Under the pieces are notes generated by a model. The model did not search any database, had not been told where the DNA came from, and saw only the letters and a program-made list of their open reading frames with translations. Below, in pieces: positions 1 through 7,234 of a DNA stretch of 33,219 bases (position 1 is its first letter; each line of letters starts with the position of its first letter). This stretch comes from Solirubrobacteraceae bacterium. Its GTDB lineage: Bacteria > Actinomycetota > Thermoleophilia > Solirubrobacterales > Solirubrobacteraceae. The stretch lies in contig JANWLE010000108.1 in NCBI GenBank assembly GCA_025451035.1, positions 1 through 33,219 of the forward strand, read 5' to 3'. The position numbers and the translations under genes are program-made.

Positions 1-605
1 CCGTACGCTCGAGAATTGGCCGCGGCCACCGTGTAGCCGGTGAAACTCACGCGCTCGCCCGGTGGATCCAGTTCGATTTCGAAAGTCGCTGGACGCCAGG
101 AGAGCAAGGCGCGCAGCGCCCCGTACGCGTAGACGAGGTTCCCGAGCCGCGACGGGGCCTCATTGGCGATGCGGTTGGCTTCGCTGTCAAACCCAGCGCT
201 GGCTATACCCACAAACGCTGTGCCATCGACCTCGCCGAGATCGAGCAGGTGTGGCACGCCTTCAGCGATCACGGCGCAAGCCTGCAGTGGATCAAGGGGT
301 ATGCCGAGCACCCGCGCGAGATCATTGCCGCGGCCTCCCGGCAAGATCCCCATCGTCGCGCCGGAGATGTCCCGAAGCTGATTGGCGACCGCACCGATCA
401 TGCCGTCACCACTCAAGACGACAACGGTTTCGCCTGCCTGCGCGCCCTCTATGGCGAGCTCGCCAGCATGGTCGAGGTCACGAGTCTCAGCTGTACGCAC
501 CACCAAACCGAACTGCCGCAGCCTGTCGGTTACCGCGGGGGCAGCTTTGGCGGCACGGCCCCCACCAGCATTGGGGTTCACGATCAGCAATACGGGCGCT
601 CTCAC
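1..605 (-). CDS. Diacylglycerol/lipid kinase, YegS-DagK family (3' end outside window)
   Basis: Minus-strand reading from a GTG at 605 gives about 201 residues and runs off the left edge. The start reads MRAPVLLIVNPNAGGG, the usual N-terminal strand and Gly-rich turn of the diacylglycerol kinase catalytic domain. It is followed by VVVLSGDGM (the family's GGDGT nucleotide loop, here SGDGM) near residue 65, PGGRGND near residue 90, and a YTVAAAN stretch near the window edge that matches the family's VAVANG strand. The family phosphorylates diacylglycerol or related lipids with ATP at the cytoplasmic membrane. No ATG lies between the upstream in-frame stop (636-638) and the GTG, so GTG is the only good start. 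It is divergent from the cyclophilin gene. Substrate cannot be told from sequence. Confidence 0.85.
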   Translation of the reverse strand, partial: MRAPVLLIVNPNAGGGRAAKAAPAVTDRLRQFGLVVRTAETRDLDHAGELAIEGAQAGETVVVLSGDGMIGAVANQLRDISGATMGILPGGRGNDLARVLGIPLDPLQACAVIAEGVPHLLDLGEVDGTAFVGIASAGFDSEANRIANEAPSRLGNLVYAYGALRALLSWRPATFEIELDPPGERVSFTGYTVAAANSRAY

Positions 606-725
606 CCTGCAAGCGTATTGCCTGACGCTCTCTGGTTAGGCCGCTGATCGGCTTTCTGGTTTTGCATTAGGCAAGGTAAGGATTCGATAACAGAGGCACC
701 GACAGCGAAAACGAAGACCTATGCT

Positions 726-1448
726 GTGCCGGTGTCCACCCGAACGATCAACCTGCTGTACGTCCTGACCGCCTCCTCAATGGCAGTGGGCATCGGCGCA
801 TGCGGCTCCAGCGCCACGCACAAGGTGCCCGCCACCAGCCATGTGAGCCTGACAGCAGGCGGGCATGGCACCCAGCCGACCTCCGCCCACGGCTGTCGGG
901 TGGTCAACGCGCCAAACCCGAAGGGTGCCCAGCGCATTCCCAAGCCAACCATCACGCTAGATCCAGCGAAGCATTACTCGGTACGGCTCGAAACTAACTG
1001 CGGCAAGATCGAAATAGAGCTGGCTGTCGAGGAAGCCCCCAAGACGTCATCCTCGTTCGCGTATCTAGTCAAGCGTGGCTTCTACGATGACCTCACGTTT
1101 CACCGTGTCGCCTCGGGTTACGTGATTCAGGGCGGCGACCCGAACGGCGACGGCTCCGGGGGACCTGGCTACACCGTCGTGGAGCCTCCGCCAGGCGGAC
1201 TTCACTACACGTTCGGCACCGTGGCGATGGCCAAGACCGAAGCCGATCCGCCGGGAGCGTCGGGCAGCCAGTTCTTCATCGTCACAGCGCACTCGACCGC
1301 GCTTCCGCCTCAATACGCGCTCGTCGGCCGGGTGGTGGGCAGCTTCTCAGCGGTCAATGCGATCGGGACGCTCGCCACCGACCCTCCCCAGGACGGGGCG
1401 CCAACCATCCCTGTCGTGATAAGTCGGGCCACGCTCGCGTCCAATTGA
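726..1448 (+). CDS. Secreted cyclophilin-type peptidyl-prolyl isomerase (lipoprotein)
   Basis: A 240-aa protein with an N-terminal hydrophobic segment ending in IGAC (Cys26), a plausible lipobox, then a short low-complexity linker. The cyclophilin domain spans about residues 85-238. FHRVASGYVIQGGDPNGDG holds the catalytic Arg and the QGGD signature, and GASGSQFFIV matches the conserved NTNGSQFFI strand. The role is cis-trans isomerisation of Xaa-Pro bonds, here presumably outside the membrane in protein folding. The start is GTG at 726; an ATG at 721 is in another frame. A second in-frame GTG at 732 would also keep the signal. It is convergent with the membrane protein ending at 1491. Confidence 0.9.
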   Translation: MPVSTRTINLLYVLTASSMAVGIGACGSSATHKVPATSHVSLTAGGHGTQPTSAHGCRVVNAPNPKGAQRIPKPTITLDPAKHYSVRLETNCGKIEIELAVEEAPKTSSSFAYLVKRGFYDDLTFHRVASGYVIQGGDPNGDGSGGPGYTVVEPPPGGLHYTFGTVAMAKTEADPPGASGSQFFIVTAHSTALPPQYALVGRVVGSFSAVNAIGTLATDPPQDGAPTIPVVISRATLASN

Positions 1449-1490
1449 CGGCGGCTTTCGGGGCGAGCCTCCGCCAGGCGTAAAGCACCG

Positions 1491-2108
1491 CTACGAGTTG
1501 CTTGACGATCCTGTTCGCGCGGCCAGCGCACGGTCGCGGCGGCGGCGACCGATCACGACCGCCACAGCGATAACAACGATCACGAGGAACAGCCCGAGCA
1601 GAATGCCAGGCGCGAGTCCCAGACCTCCGAAGGGCAACGAGATCAGCTCGACAATACCGAGCCCGAGAGCGAGCATCACGATGATGAGCGCGATGATCAA
1701 GAGGATGCCGCGTATGCGAGCGACGGTGCCAGCGCTGGCGGGGGGGACTAGCAGCCCGGCGGCCTGCAGGAAGAACAGCTGGCGGGCACTCGGCGCGTCG
1801 TGACCAAGCCGCGCTACCGCCTGCTTGAGGTCTCCCGCACGTCGTTCGGCCAGCGCCAGCGAGGCGTCCGCCATGCGGCGAATCTGCATCCTTTCTTGAG
1901 GACGTGCCGCAGCGATCGCGCGTTGAAAGTAGCCGCGCGCCTTATCGGCATCGAAGCGCTCGGCGGCGCGGGCGCCCAGGATGGAGAGGGCAGCCGACTT
2001 GTACTTGGTCTCGGCCTCGAGCTCCTCGTCGGAGCGCTGCTCTAGCGCTTCGATAGCACGCTGGGCACCGCGCGGCTCAATCCTGACCTGTCGCTGCTTT
2101 GGTGGCAT
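1491..2108 (-). CDS. Two-helix membrane protein with soluble N-terminal helical domain
   Basis: 205 aa, family not recognised. Residues 1-115 are charged and helical (EALEQRSDEELEAE, AERFDADKARGYFQRAIAAA) and look like a short TPR-like or coiled module. Two hydrophobic segments follow (about 128-155 and 160-188), and the chain ends in an Arg-rich then Ser-rich tail. This suggests a membrane-anchored protein with the long N-terminal part in the cytoplasm. Its start at 2108 is divergent from the next gene and lies within that gene's longest possible reading, which favours the shorter start there. Confidence 0.7.
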   Translation of the reverse strand: MPPKQRQVRIEPRGAQRAIEALEQRSDEELEAETKYKSAALSILGARAAERFDADKARGYFQRAIAAARPQERMQIRRMADASLALAERRAGDLKQAVARLGHDAPSARQLFFLQAAGLLVPPASAGTVARIRGILLIIALIIVMLALGLGIVELISLPFGGLGLAPGILLGLFLVIVVIAVAVVIGRRRRDRALAARTGSSSNS

Positions 2109-2176
2109 CTGTTCGGCATTCTATGGAGCTACACCACCAAGCGCTATCCTCGCTACTTCGCCTCACCCGAGAACTG

Positions 2177-2773
2177 ATGCGTCGCACATATCCGCATACC
2201 GCACTGATAACGGCGATCTCTGCCCTCATCCTAGGGGTGCTGTGGCTCGCCACCGGTACAGCGGGCGGCGCTGCTGCATCCACCAGTGGTCGCTCGGCGA
2301 CTAGCAAGACGGCGATCAGCAAGGCCGTCCAGAGAAGTCTCGCTAACCCGCAAAGCAAGGCGGCGCTGCAGAGGGAGATCCAGGAAGCGGTAGCACGGGG
2401 GCAAGCGCAGGGCGGTGCGGCGGGTAGCGGGTCATCTGGCGTCGGCTCTGCCTCGCCCGAAAGCGGCTCGAAATTGCTTCAGCTCGCCGAACAAGCTGAG
2501 CAGGAAGAACTGTCAAAAGCCAGCCTCACATCGACAAAACAGGAATCAAACAGCTCATCGTCGGGCACAAGTACTTCGCTCATAATCGCGCTCATCGTTG
2601 GGGCTTTGCTGCTGGGAGGTATCGCCTTCGTCATCGTCCGAGACGCGCGTTCGGTGGCGCCGGTCATCAGCGGACCCGGTGGCCGTGGGAATGCAGAAAG
2701 CGCGGCGGCGCGTCAGCGTCAGCGGCGGGCAAAGGCGAAGGCTGCCCGCGCTCAGCGCAAGCGCAACCGCTGA
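2177..2773 (+). CDS. Membrane-anchored Ser/Ala-rich protein
   Basis: About 198 aa from ATG 2177, preceded by GAGAA at a suitable distance; a longer reading from 2099 overlaps the divergent gene and is less likely. There is an N-terminal hydrophobic segment (TALITAISALILGVLWLA), an Ala/Gly/Ser-rich stretch with QREIQEAVARGQAQ, a second membrane segment (SLIIALIVGALLLGGIAFVIV) near residue 150, and a strongly basic tail (QRQRRAKAKAARAQRKRNR) expected on the cytoplasmic face. Composition and layout suggest an envelope protein. Function unknown. Its 3' end overlaps the end of the following minus-strand gene by 22 bp. Confidence 0.65.
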   Translation: MRRTYPHTALITAISALILGVLWLATGTAGGAAASTSGRSATSKTAISKAVQRSLANPQSKAALQREIQEAVARGQAQGGAAGSGSSGVGSASPESGSKLLQLAEQAEQEELSKASLTSTKQESNSSSSGTSTSLIIALIVGALLLGGIAFVIVRDARSVAPVISGPGGRGNAESAAARQRQRRAKAKAARAQRKRNR

Positions 2774-3066
2774 GCGGCCGGTGTGCCGCCGACACGTGGC
2801 GTGCCGAAGCGCTCGCGACGCTCAGCGAGCCGGGATGCGTCACACGCACCTCGGGCGCGTGATGACCAAGCGTTTGTGAGCGGCACGTGCGGACGTGGTC
2901 CACGAGGATGCTGGTGATCGGCTGGGCTACCGCCGTCGTCGTCGCCGTCATCGCTCACTACGGGAGTTGTCGTCTGTGGCTCACTGCGAAATGCGAGCCA
3001 TAGCAGCAGCGCAAGCAGCGGAAGCTTGATCAGAGCAAGAGCCAGGATCACAAGCCACAGCGACAT
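2752..3066 (-). CDS. Small single-pass membrane protein
   Basis: 104 aa. Residues 2-26 (SLWLVILALALIKLPLLALLLWLAF) form one membrane helix. An acidic stretch (SDDGDDDGG) and a His/Pro/Arg-rich tail follow. The layout, a hydrophobic N-terminus with LIKLP then acidic and PRGPRPH stretches, resembles small unnamed proteins common in related actinobacteria (from memory, not checked). No function can be given. It is convergent with the preceding gene. Confidence 0.6.
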   Translation of the reverse strand: MSLWLVILALALIKLPLLALLLWLAFRSEPQTTTPVVSDDGDDDGGSPADHQHPRGPRPHVPLTNAWSSRARGACDASRLAERRERFGTPRVGGTPAAQRLRLR

Positions 3067-3329
3067 CTACGATCAATGCTACTACGGCTAACGCGGACTA
3101 GATTGCCTATCGCGGCTATTTCCGAAAGGCGGCGCCGCTTGACGGCCAGGGGATGTGTTGGTGAGCGTGCGACAACTTTGTGGTTTACATAAGATAGATT
3201 ATCGAGCGTTGAAGAAGCGGCAGCTTAGCCGCAGTAGCGCTTAGTCAGTCGCCCTGATCGAAGCACCAACGCGGCACCGGCACGGATAGCACCTCACTCA
3301 GGCGAGCCGCGCGAATAGCATTGTCTTTG

Positions 3330-3578
3330 ATGCGTAGACCGTGGCTAACCGTGGCCTTTATGGTCCTGCTCGCTTTGGACGTGCGTGCCGTGATCGAACT
3401 GTGGGTACGCCTCTATTCCCATCGCCACTCGGGATCGATTGAACGGCTGAGCGGCGGCGACGCTCTGTACTGGGGAACCTGGCTACTGGTCGTCCTTTTC
3501 GACCTCGGCGTGCTCTGGCTCACGATTCACATTGGCAGACGCATGCAAGCCCAAAAGGCCATCGCACCCTCGAGCTGA
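3330..3578 (+). CDS. Small two-helix membrane protein
   Basis: 82 aa from ATG 3330; a TTG at 3321 is possible. There are two hydrophobic segments, WLTVAFMVLLALDVRAVIELWV and YWGTWLLVVLFDLGVLWLTIHI, separated by a short polar loop, with a basic C-terminus. No family recognised. It stands alone after about 260 bp of non-coding DNA. The AT-rich stretch near 3176-3215 is the likeliest place for its promoter, but no clear -35/-10 pair was found. Confidence 0.55.
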   Translation: MRRPWLTVAFMVLLALDVRAVIELWVRLYSHRHSGSIERLSGGDALYWGTWLLVVLFDLGVLWLTIHIGRRMQAQKAIAPSS

Positions 3579-3710
3579 GAGCAGGAGCGGCGGCAACGAT
3601 GTGGCTCTCTTGCGAGGCGACCTCGCTCACACCAGCCCAATATGAGTCGTGCGCCCGGGCGCACCGGTAGCTTTCTGCCAAAGAACGGCCATGGGACGAC
3701 AGATCACCAT

Positions 3711-4640
3711 ATGAAAGGGCAAGCACAGCCGGTGCCGCGCCGCGTCCTCCGCGCCGGCGGGCTTGGGATAGCGCTCGCCTGCCTAGCAGCGGTCCTGCTC
3801 AGCGGCTGTGGCGGCAAAGAACGAAGCCATACCGAGAGCTCGCGCGCCACACGAACGTCTACCGCCCAGCAGCACACGACGCCTACGACGGCGTACAGCC
3901 CTGCGCCCAAGGGCGGCCATGGAACCCTCAGGGCCCCAATCCTCATGTATCACGTGATCAACCCACCGCCCTCCGGTGCTCCGTTCCCCGGCCTGTACGT
4001 GACGCCCGGTGAATTCGCTGCGCAGATGCGGGCGCTCGCGAAAGCCGGCTACCACGCGGTCACGATGGACCAGCTGCTCTCCTACTGGCAGCACGGGACA
4101 CCGCTGCCACAAGGCAAGCCGATCGTCCTCAGTTTCGACAACGGCTATCAGTCGCAATACACGCAAGCGCTACCCGTCCTGCGTCAGTTGGGCTGGGTCG
4201 GCGTGGAGAACATCCAGCTCACGGGCCTACCGCCCTCCCAGGGAGGCCTCAGCCAGAGCCAGATCCAGGGGCTTATCACCGCTGGCTGGGAGCTCGATAC
4301 GCAAGGAATCAGCCACGCCGACCTGATCAAGCTCACCCCCACCGAACTGCACGAGCAGGTGGCTGCCTCCCGGGAGACGATTCAGCGGCGCTATCACGTG
4401 CCGGTTAGGTGGTTCTGCTACCCATCCGGCCATTACGACCCGACGGTGGTCGCAGCAGTCTCAGCGGCTGGTTACGTCGGCTCCACGACCGTTGTTCCCG
4501 GCTGGGCGGGCCCCACATCTGACCTCTATCGGCTACCGCGATTGCGGGTGCTCGGCGGTACCAGCCCACAAGGCCTGCTCCAGTTGATCTCGGCGACCGC
4601 AACGGACGGCACGCCACCCGTCTCCTACGGCTCGGGTTGA
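3711..4640 (+). CDS. Polysaccharide deacetylase-like lipoprotein with altered metal site
   Basis: 309 aa from ATG 3711. The signal segment ends in LLSGC (Cys33), a good lipobox, then a Ser/Thr-rich linker. The NodB-type domain covers about residues 75-300: ILMYHVI near the start, IVLSFDNGY where the family has TFDDG, ELDTQGISHADL where it has a His-x3-His pair, and WFCYPSGHYD for the Arg-x-FxYPxG motif. In active enzymes the second Asp of TFDDG and both histidines bind the metal. Here these are Asn144, Gln198 and His202, so two of three ligands are changed. It is probably a surface glycan-binding or inactive homologue. A longer start at 3642 is unlikely because it would bury the signal peptide. 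Confidence 0.85.
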   Translation: MKGQAQPVPRRVLRAGGLGIALACLAAVLLSGCGGKERSHTESSRATRTSTAQQHTTPTTAYSPAPKGGHGTLRAPILMYHVINPPPSGAPFPGLYVTPGEFAAQMRALAKAGYHAVTMDQLLSYWQHGTPLPQGKPIVLSFDNGYQSQYTQALPVLRQLGWVGVENIQLTGLPPSQGGLSQSQIQGLITAGWELDTQGISHADLIKLTPTELHEQVAASRETIQRRYHVPVRWFCYPSGHYDPTVVAAVSAAGYVGSTTVVPGWAGPTSDLYRLPRLRVLGGTSPQGLLQLISATATDGTPPVSYGSG

Positions 4641-4754
4641 GTCGAATCGGTCAGAGCGATTAGGCAGTTCATCCCGGCTTGAACGCTGTAGATCGCATCC
4701 CGTTGAGCAAGAGCGCAGCGGTGGCCCGCGCCTGAGGAGGTCTAATCTCTAGGC

Positions 4755-5084
4755 ATGCGACAGCAGCTACGACCCCTCTTTGACAGGGTGGTGATCAAGG
4801 AGCTCGAGCCCGACCGGGTACGACGTTCTGGCTTGGTAGTTCCATCTGGCTCCAATGAGCCGCCGCCTCAGCACGGCATCGTCCTCTCGGTCGGGCCGGG
4901 GATGGACTGGTGGAGCCACATGGGTTTGGAGATGCCGGTCAAACCAGGCGACCACGTTGTCTTTCCCTTCTCTGCAGGAGCATGGGTGGAGGTTGAGGAG
5001 GAGAAGCTGCTCGTCTGTCGCGTGGGAGAGCTTCTGGGCGTCCTGGAGAGCGCCGACGAGCTGTCGACGATCGGCGAGCTCTGA
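4755..5084 (+). CDS. GroES-like co-chaperonin (orphan)
   Basis: 109 aa, slightly longer than usual GroES (about 95-100). LRPLFDRVVIKELEP at the N-terminus, SGLVVPSGSNEPPP in the place of the mobile loop, HGIVLSVGPG, then MPVKPGDHVVFPFSAG and EEEKLLVCRVGELLGVLE at the C-terminus match the Cpn10 fold strand by strand. The insert between VGPG and VKPGD contains MDWWSHMGLE, which is unusually aromatic. No groEL neighbour is present in the window. Cpn10 normally caps the GroEL barrel; this copy may serve a GroEL elsewhere or have a separate role (inference). Confidence 0.85.
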   Translation: MRQQLRPLFDRVVIKELEPDRVRRSGLVVPSGSNEPPPQHGIVLSVGPGMDWWSHMGLEMPVKPGDHVVFPFSAGAWVEVEEEKLLVCRVGELLGVLESADELSTIGEL

Positions 5085-5318
5085 GTCGACATGACCGCCC
5101 TTCGTGCTTGCTACTCCTCGTGAAGCACCTTGCCGGTCATATATCGGTTGTCTCGGGCTCCAACTGGCTCATCATCGGCATCTCCACTGCAGACTAGGTC
5201 TCCTGCGGCGCCAGATACCACGCAACTGTTCTGCCGCTGCTGCGTTAAGAGCCTGTAGGCGGGGTATTGCATAGAAGAGCCAACCCCGTTCGCCGTAGCT
5301 CACCTCCGCAAAGAATTG

Positions 5319-5347
5319 TTGACAGCGCAACTATCGAGGCGTATAAT
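5319..5347 (+). promoter_or_regulatory. Consensus sigma-70 promoter of the sigma factor gene
   Basis: TTGACA at 5319-5324 and TATAAT at 5342-5347, both perfect hexamers, separated by exactly 17 bp. Transcription would start near 5354, about 27 nt before the ATG at 5381, with AAGGAA between. The match to the housekeeping consensus is complete, which is rare in a high-GC genome and implies strong expression from the principal sigma factor. Confidence 0.85.
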
Positions 5348-5380
5348 TCCGACTCCAGGCATCGGATTAGAAGGAACCAC

Positions 5381-6301
5381 ATGCAAGACGGCACAACCAA
5401 CGACCCTCTCCCCTTGCTCGACGCGCCCGAGACGAAGCCCGAGCGCGCCTCGAACGAGATCGCGCACGTTCCCGACACGTTCATCCCCGAGTCGGTCGAT
5501 CAGCTGCTCGCGCACTCGCGACGCTACCCCCTGCTGACGCCCGACCAGGAGATCGAACTCGCGCAACGCATCGAGCGTGGTGATCTGCATGCCAAGGAAC
5601 TGATGGTCAATTCAAACCTCCGTCTGGTTGCCTCCAACGCCAGGCGCTACCAGAACCAGGGCCTCCCGTTGGCCGACCTCGTGCAAGAGGGGATGCTCGG
5701 CCTGATCCGGGCCTCAGAGAAGTTCGACTGGCGCAAGGGATTTCGCTTCTCCACATACGCAACGCTCTGGATACGCCAGGCGATTCAGCGAGGCCTCGAG
5801 AACTCCGGCAGGACCATCCGGCTACCCGTGCACGTCGCGCAGCGCTCTCGCAAGGTGGGACGGATCGAGCGCGAGCTGTCAGTGCGGCTGGGTCGCGAGC
5901 CGACGATCGAGGAGGTCGCAGCCGAGGCCAACATGCCGCTAGAGCAGATCGAGGAGGTTCACCACCAGCGAGCTGCGCTGGTGAGCCTCGACCAGCAGAT
6001 AGGTGAAGACGGAGACACCGCGCTGGGCGACCTCTTGCCATCGGAGCACGAGGCTCCAGAGGAGACAGCCTGGGGCAGCGAGCGTGAGCGTATCGTCCAC
6101 CGCGCGATAGCCCAGCTCCCGGATACTGAGCGGACAGTCCTCACGCTGCGCTTCGGCACCGGCCGCGAGGAACCCCAGACATTGACCGCCATCGGCAAGC
6201 GCCTCGGGTTCTCAGCCGAGCGAGCCTCCCAGCTCGAGCAACGTGCGCTGAAGAAGCTGGCCGAGTCGCCCGAGCTAGCCGCTCTGCGCGAGGCGGCGTA
6301 G
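5381..6301 (+). CDS. RNA polymerase sigma factor, sigma-70 family (primary-like, group 2 type)
   Basis: 306 aa from ATG 5381, preceded by AGAAGGAACC. An upstream in-frame ATG would place the promoter inside the coding region and is rejected. Region 1.2 (SVDQLLAHSRRYPLLTPDQEIELAQRI), region 2 with the core-binding DLVQEGMLGLIRASEKFDW, -10 recognition FSTYATLWIRQAIQRGL, region 3 (RLGREPTIEEVAAEANM) and region 4 with a C-terminal HTH (LTAIGKRLGFSAERASQLEQRALKKL) are all present. There is no long acidic region 1.1, so it is more likely an alternative primary-like factor than the housekeeping one. It stands alone with its own promoter. Confidence 0.93.
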   Translation: MQDGTTNDPLPLLDAPETKPERASNEIAHVPDTFIPESVDQLLAHSRRYPLLTPDQEIELAQRIERGDLHAKELMVNSNLRLVASNARRYQNQGLPLADLVQEGMLGLIRASEKFDWRKGFRFSTYATLWIRQAIQRGLENSGRTIRLPVHVAQRSRKVGRIERELSVRLGREPTIEEVAAEANMPLEQIEEVHHQRAALVSLDQQIGEDGDTALGDLLPSEHEAPEETAWGSERERIVHRAIAQLPDTERTVLTLRFGTGREEPQTLTAIGKRLGFSAERASQLEQRALKKLAESPELAALREAA

Positions 6302-6430
6302 CCTCTGAGCTCGGCGCGCCGAAGCGAACGCGTCGTCGATACGGGTCAGCGAAATTCGCTTCCCAGCCGCTGCTTCCGCTACCGTTTCAGCGCGCCGAGC
6401 CTTGAGTCCGGCGGCGTGTACCCGAGCTAC

Positions 6431-6436
6431 GGAGGG
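6431..6436 (+). promoter_or_regulatory. Strong ribosome binding site of the hydroxylase gene
   Basis: GGAGGG at 6431-6436 lies 5 nt before the ATG at 6442 and fixes that start. Confidence 0.7.
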
Positions 6437-6441
6437 ACGGT

Positions 6442-7221
6442 ATGCCCAAGCCATCTCTGTGGGAGCGAATAGTCGCGTTGACGATCGCGGTCGGCGAACG
6501 ACTACTGGCGCCGATAGAGCGGTTCATTGGCAGCCGCTCGCTCGTTGGCGACACAACGTTCTTTCCCTCCGAGCGCTTCCCCTGGGTCAGACAGATCGAG
6601 GAGAACTGGACGGTCATCCGCCAGGAGGCCGAGCGGCTGCTGGAGGATCGCGAGGAGCTGGCGAACTTCCAGGACATCTCCAAGGACCAGATCGAGATCA
6701 CTGACGACGACAACTGGAAGACGTTCTTCCTCTACGGCTATGGCTTCAAGGCAAAGCTTGGTATCGAGATGTGTCCCCGTACGGCCGAGCTGATGCAGCA
6801 AATTCCCGGAATGACGACGGCGATGTTCTCGATCCTCTCTCCGCACAAGCACATCCTCGACCACCGGGGCCCATACAAGGGGGTTCTTCGCTACCACCTG
6901 GGCTTGATCGTGCCCAAGGACAGCGCCTCGTGCCGCATACGGGTCGGCGAGGACATTCGCCACTGGGAGGAAGGCAAGAGCCTGATCTTCGACGACACCT
7001 TCAACCACGAGGTGTGGAACGACACCGACGAGACCCGCGTGGTTCTGTTCGTCGATGTGCTGCGGCCCCTCCCCGCTCCCTGGTCGCAGATCAACAAGGC
7101 GATCGTGAAGGCGATCGGCTACTCACCGTTCGTGTTGGACGCCCGACGCAACCAGCAAGCTTGGGAACAGCGTTATCTGGAGCGCAAGCTCTCCACTCCC
7201 CCCACGCCGAGCGCTGTCTGA
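6442..7221 (+). CDS. Aspartyl/asparaginyl beta-hydroxylase family oxygenase
   Basis: 259 aa. The cupin-like domain of the Asp/Asn beta-hydroxylase family spans about residues 50-215. HRGPYKGVLRYHLGLIVP (near 137-155) carries the first iron-binding His and the RYHLGL strand that contacts 2-oxoglutarate. EEGKSLIFDDTFNHEVWN (near 175-195) carries the second His, followed by RVVLFVDVLRP. The family uses Fe(II), O2 and 2-oxoglutarate to hydroxylate peptide side chains or, in LpxO, a lipid-linked acyl chain. The basic, partly hydrophobic N-terminus (IVALTIAVGERLLAPIERFI) could associate with membrane. Substrate unknown. It ends 14 bp before the convergent efflux gene. Confidence 0.88.
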   Translation: MPKPSLWERIVALTIAVGERLLAPIERFIGSRSLVGDTTFFPSERFPWVRQIEENWTVIRQEAERLLEDREELANFQDISKDQIEITDDDNWKTFFLYGYGFKAKLGIEMCPRTAELMQQIPGMTTAMFSILSPHKHILDHRGPYKGVLRYHLGLIVPKDSASCRIRVGEDIRHWEEGKSLIFDDTFNHEVWNDTDETRVVLFVDVLRPLPAPWSQINKAIVKAIGYSPFVLDARRNQQAWEQRYLERKLSTPPTPSAV

Positions 7222-7234
7222 ATCCAAAGCCAGC

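Noticed and set aside
62-647. Several plus-strand ORFs over the first 650 bp
   Set aside because: They are shadows of the minus-strand lipid kinase, whose motifs are clear.
3067-3329. tRNA or small RNA in the gap before the small membrane protein
   Set aside because: No cloverleaf, TPsiC-like sequence or strong hairpin was found, only an AT-rich patch.
5267-5380. Longer N-terminus for the sigma factor
   Set aside because: It would include the promoter; the ATG at 5381 has a ribosome binding site and the family start.
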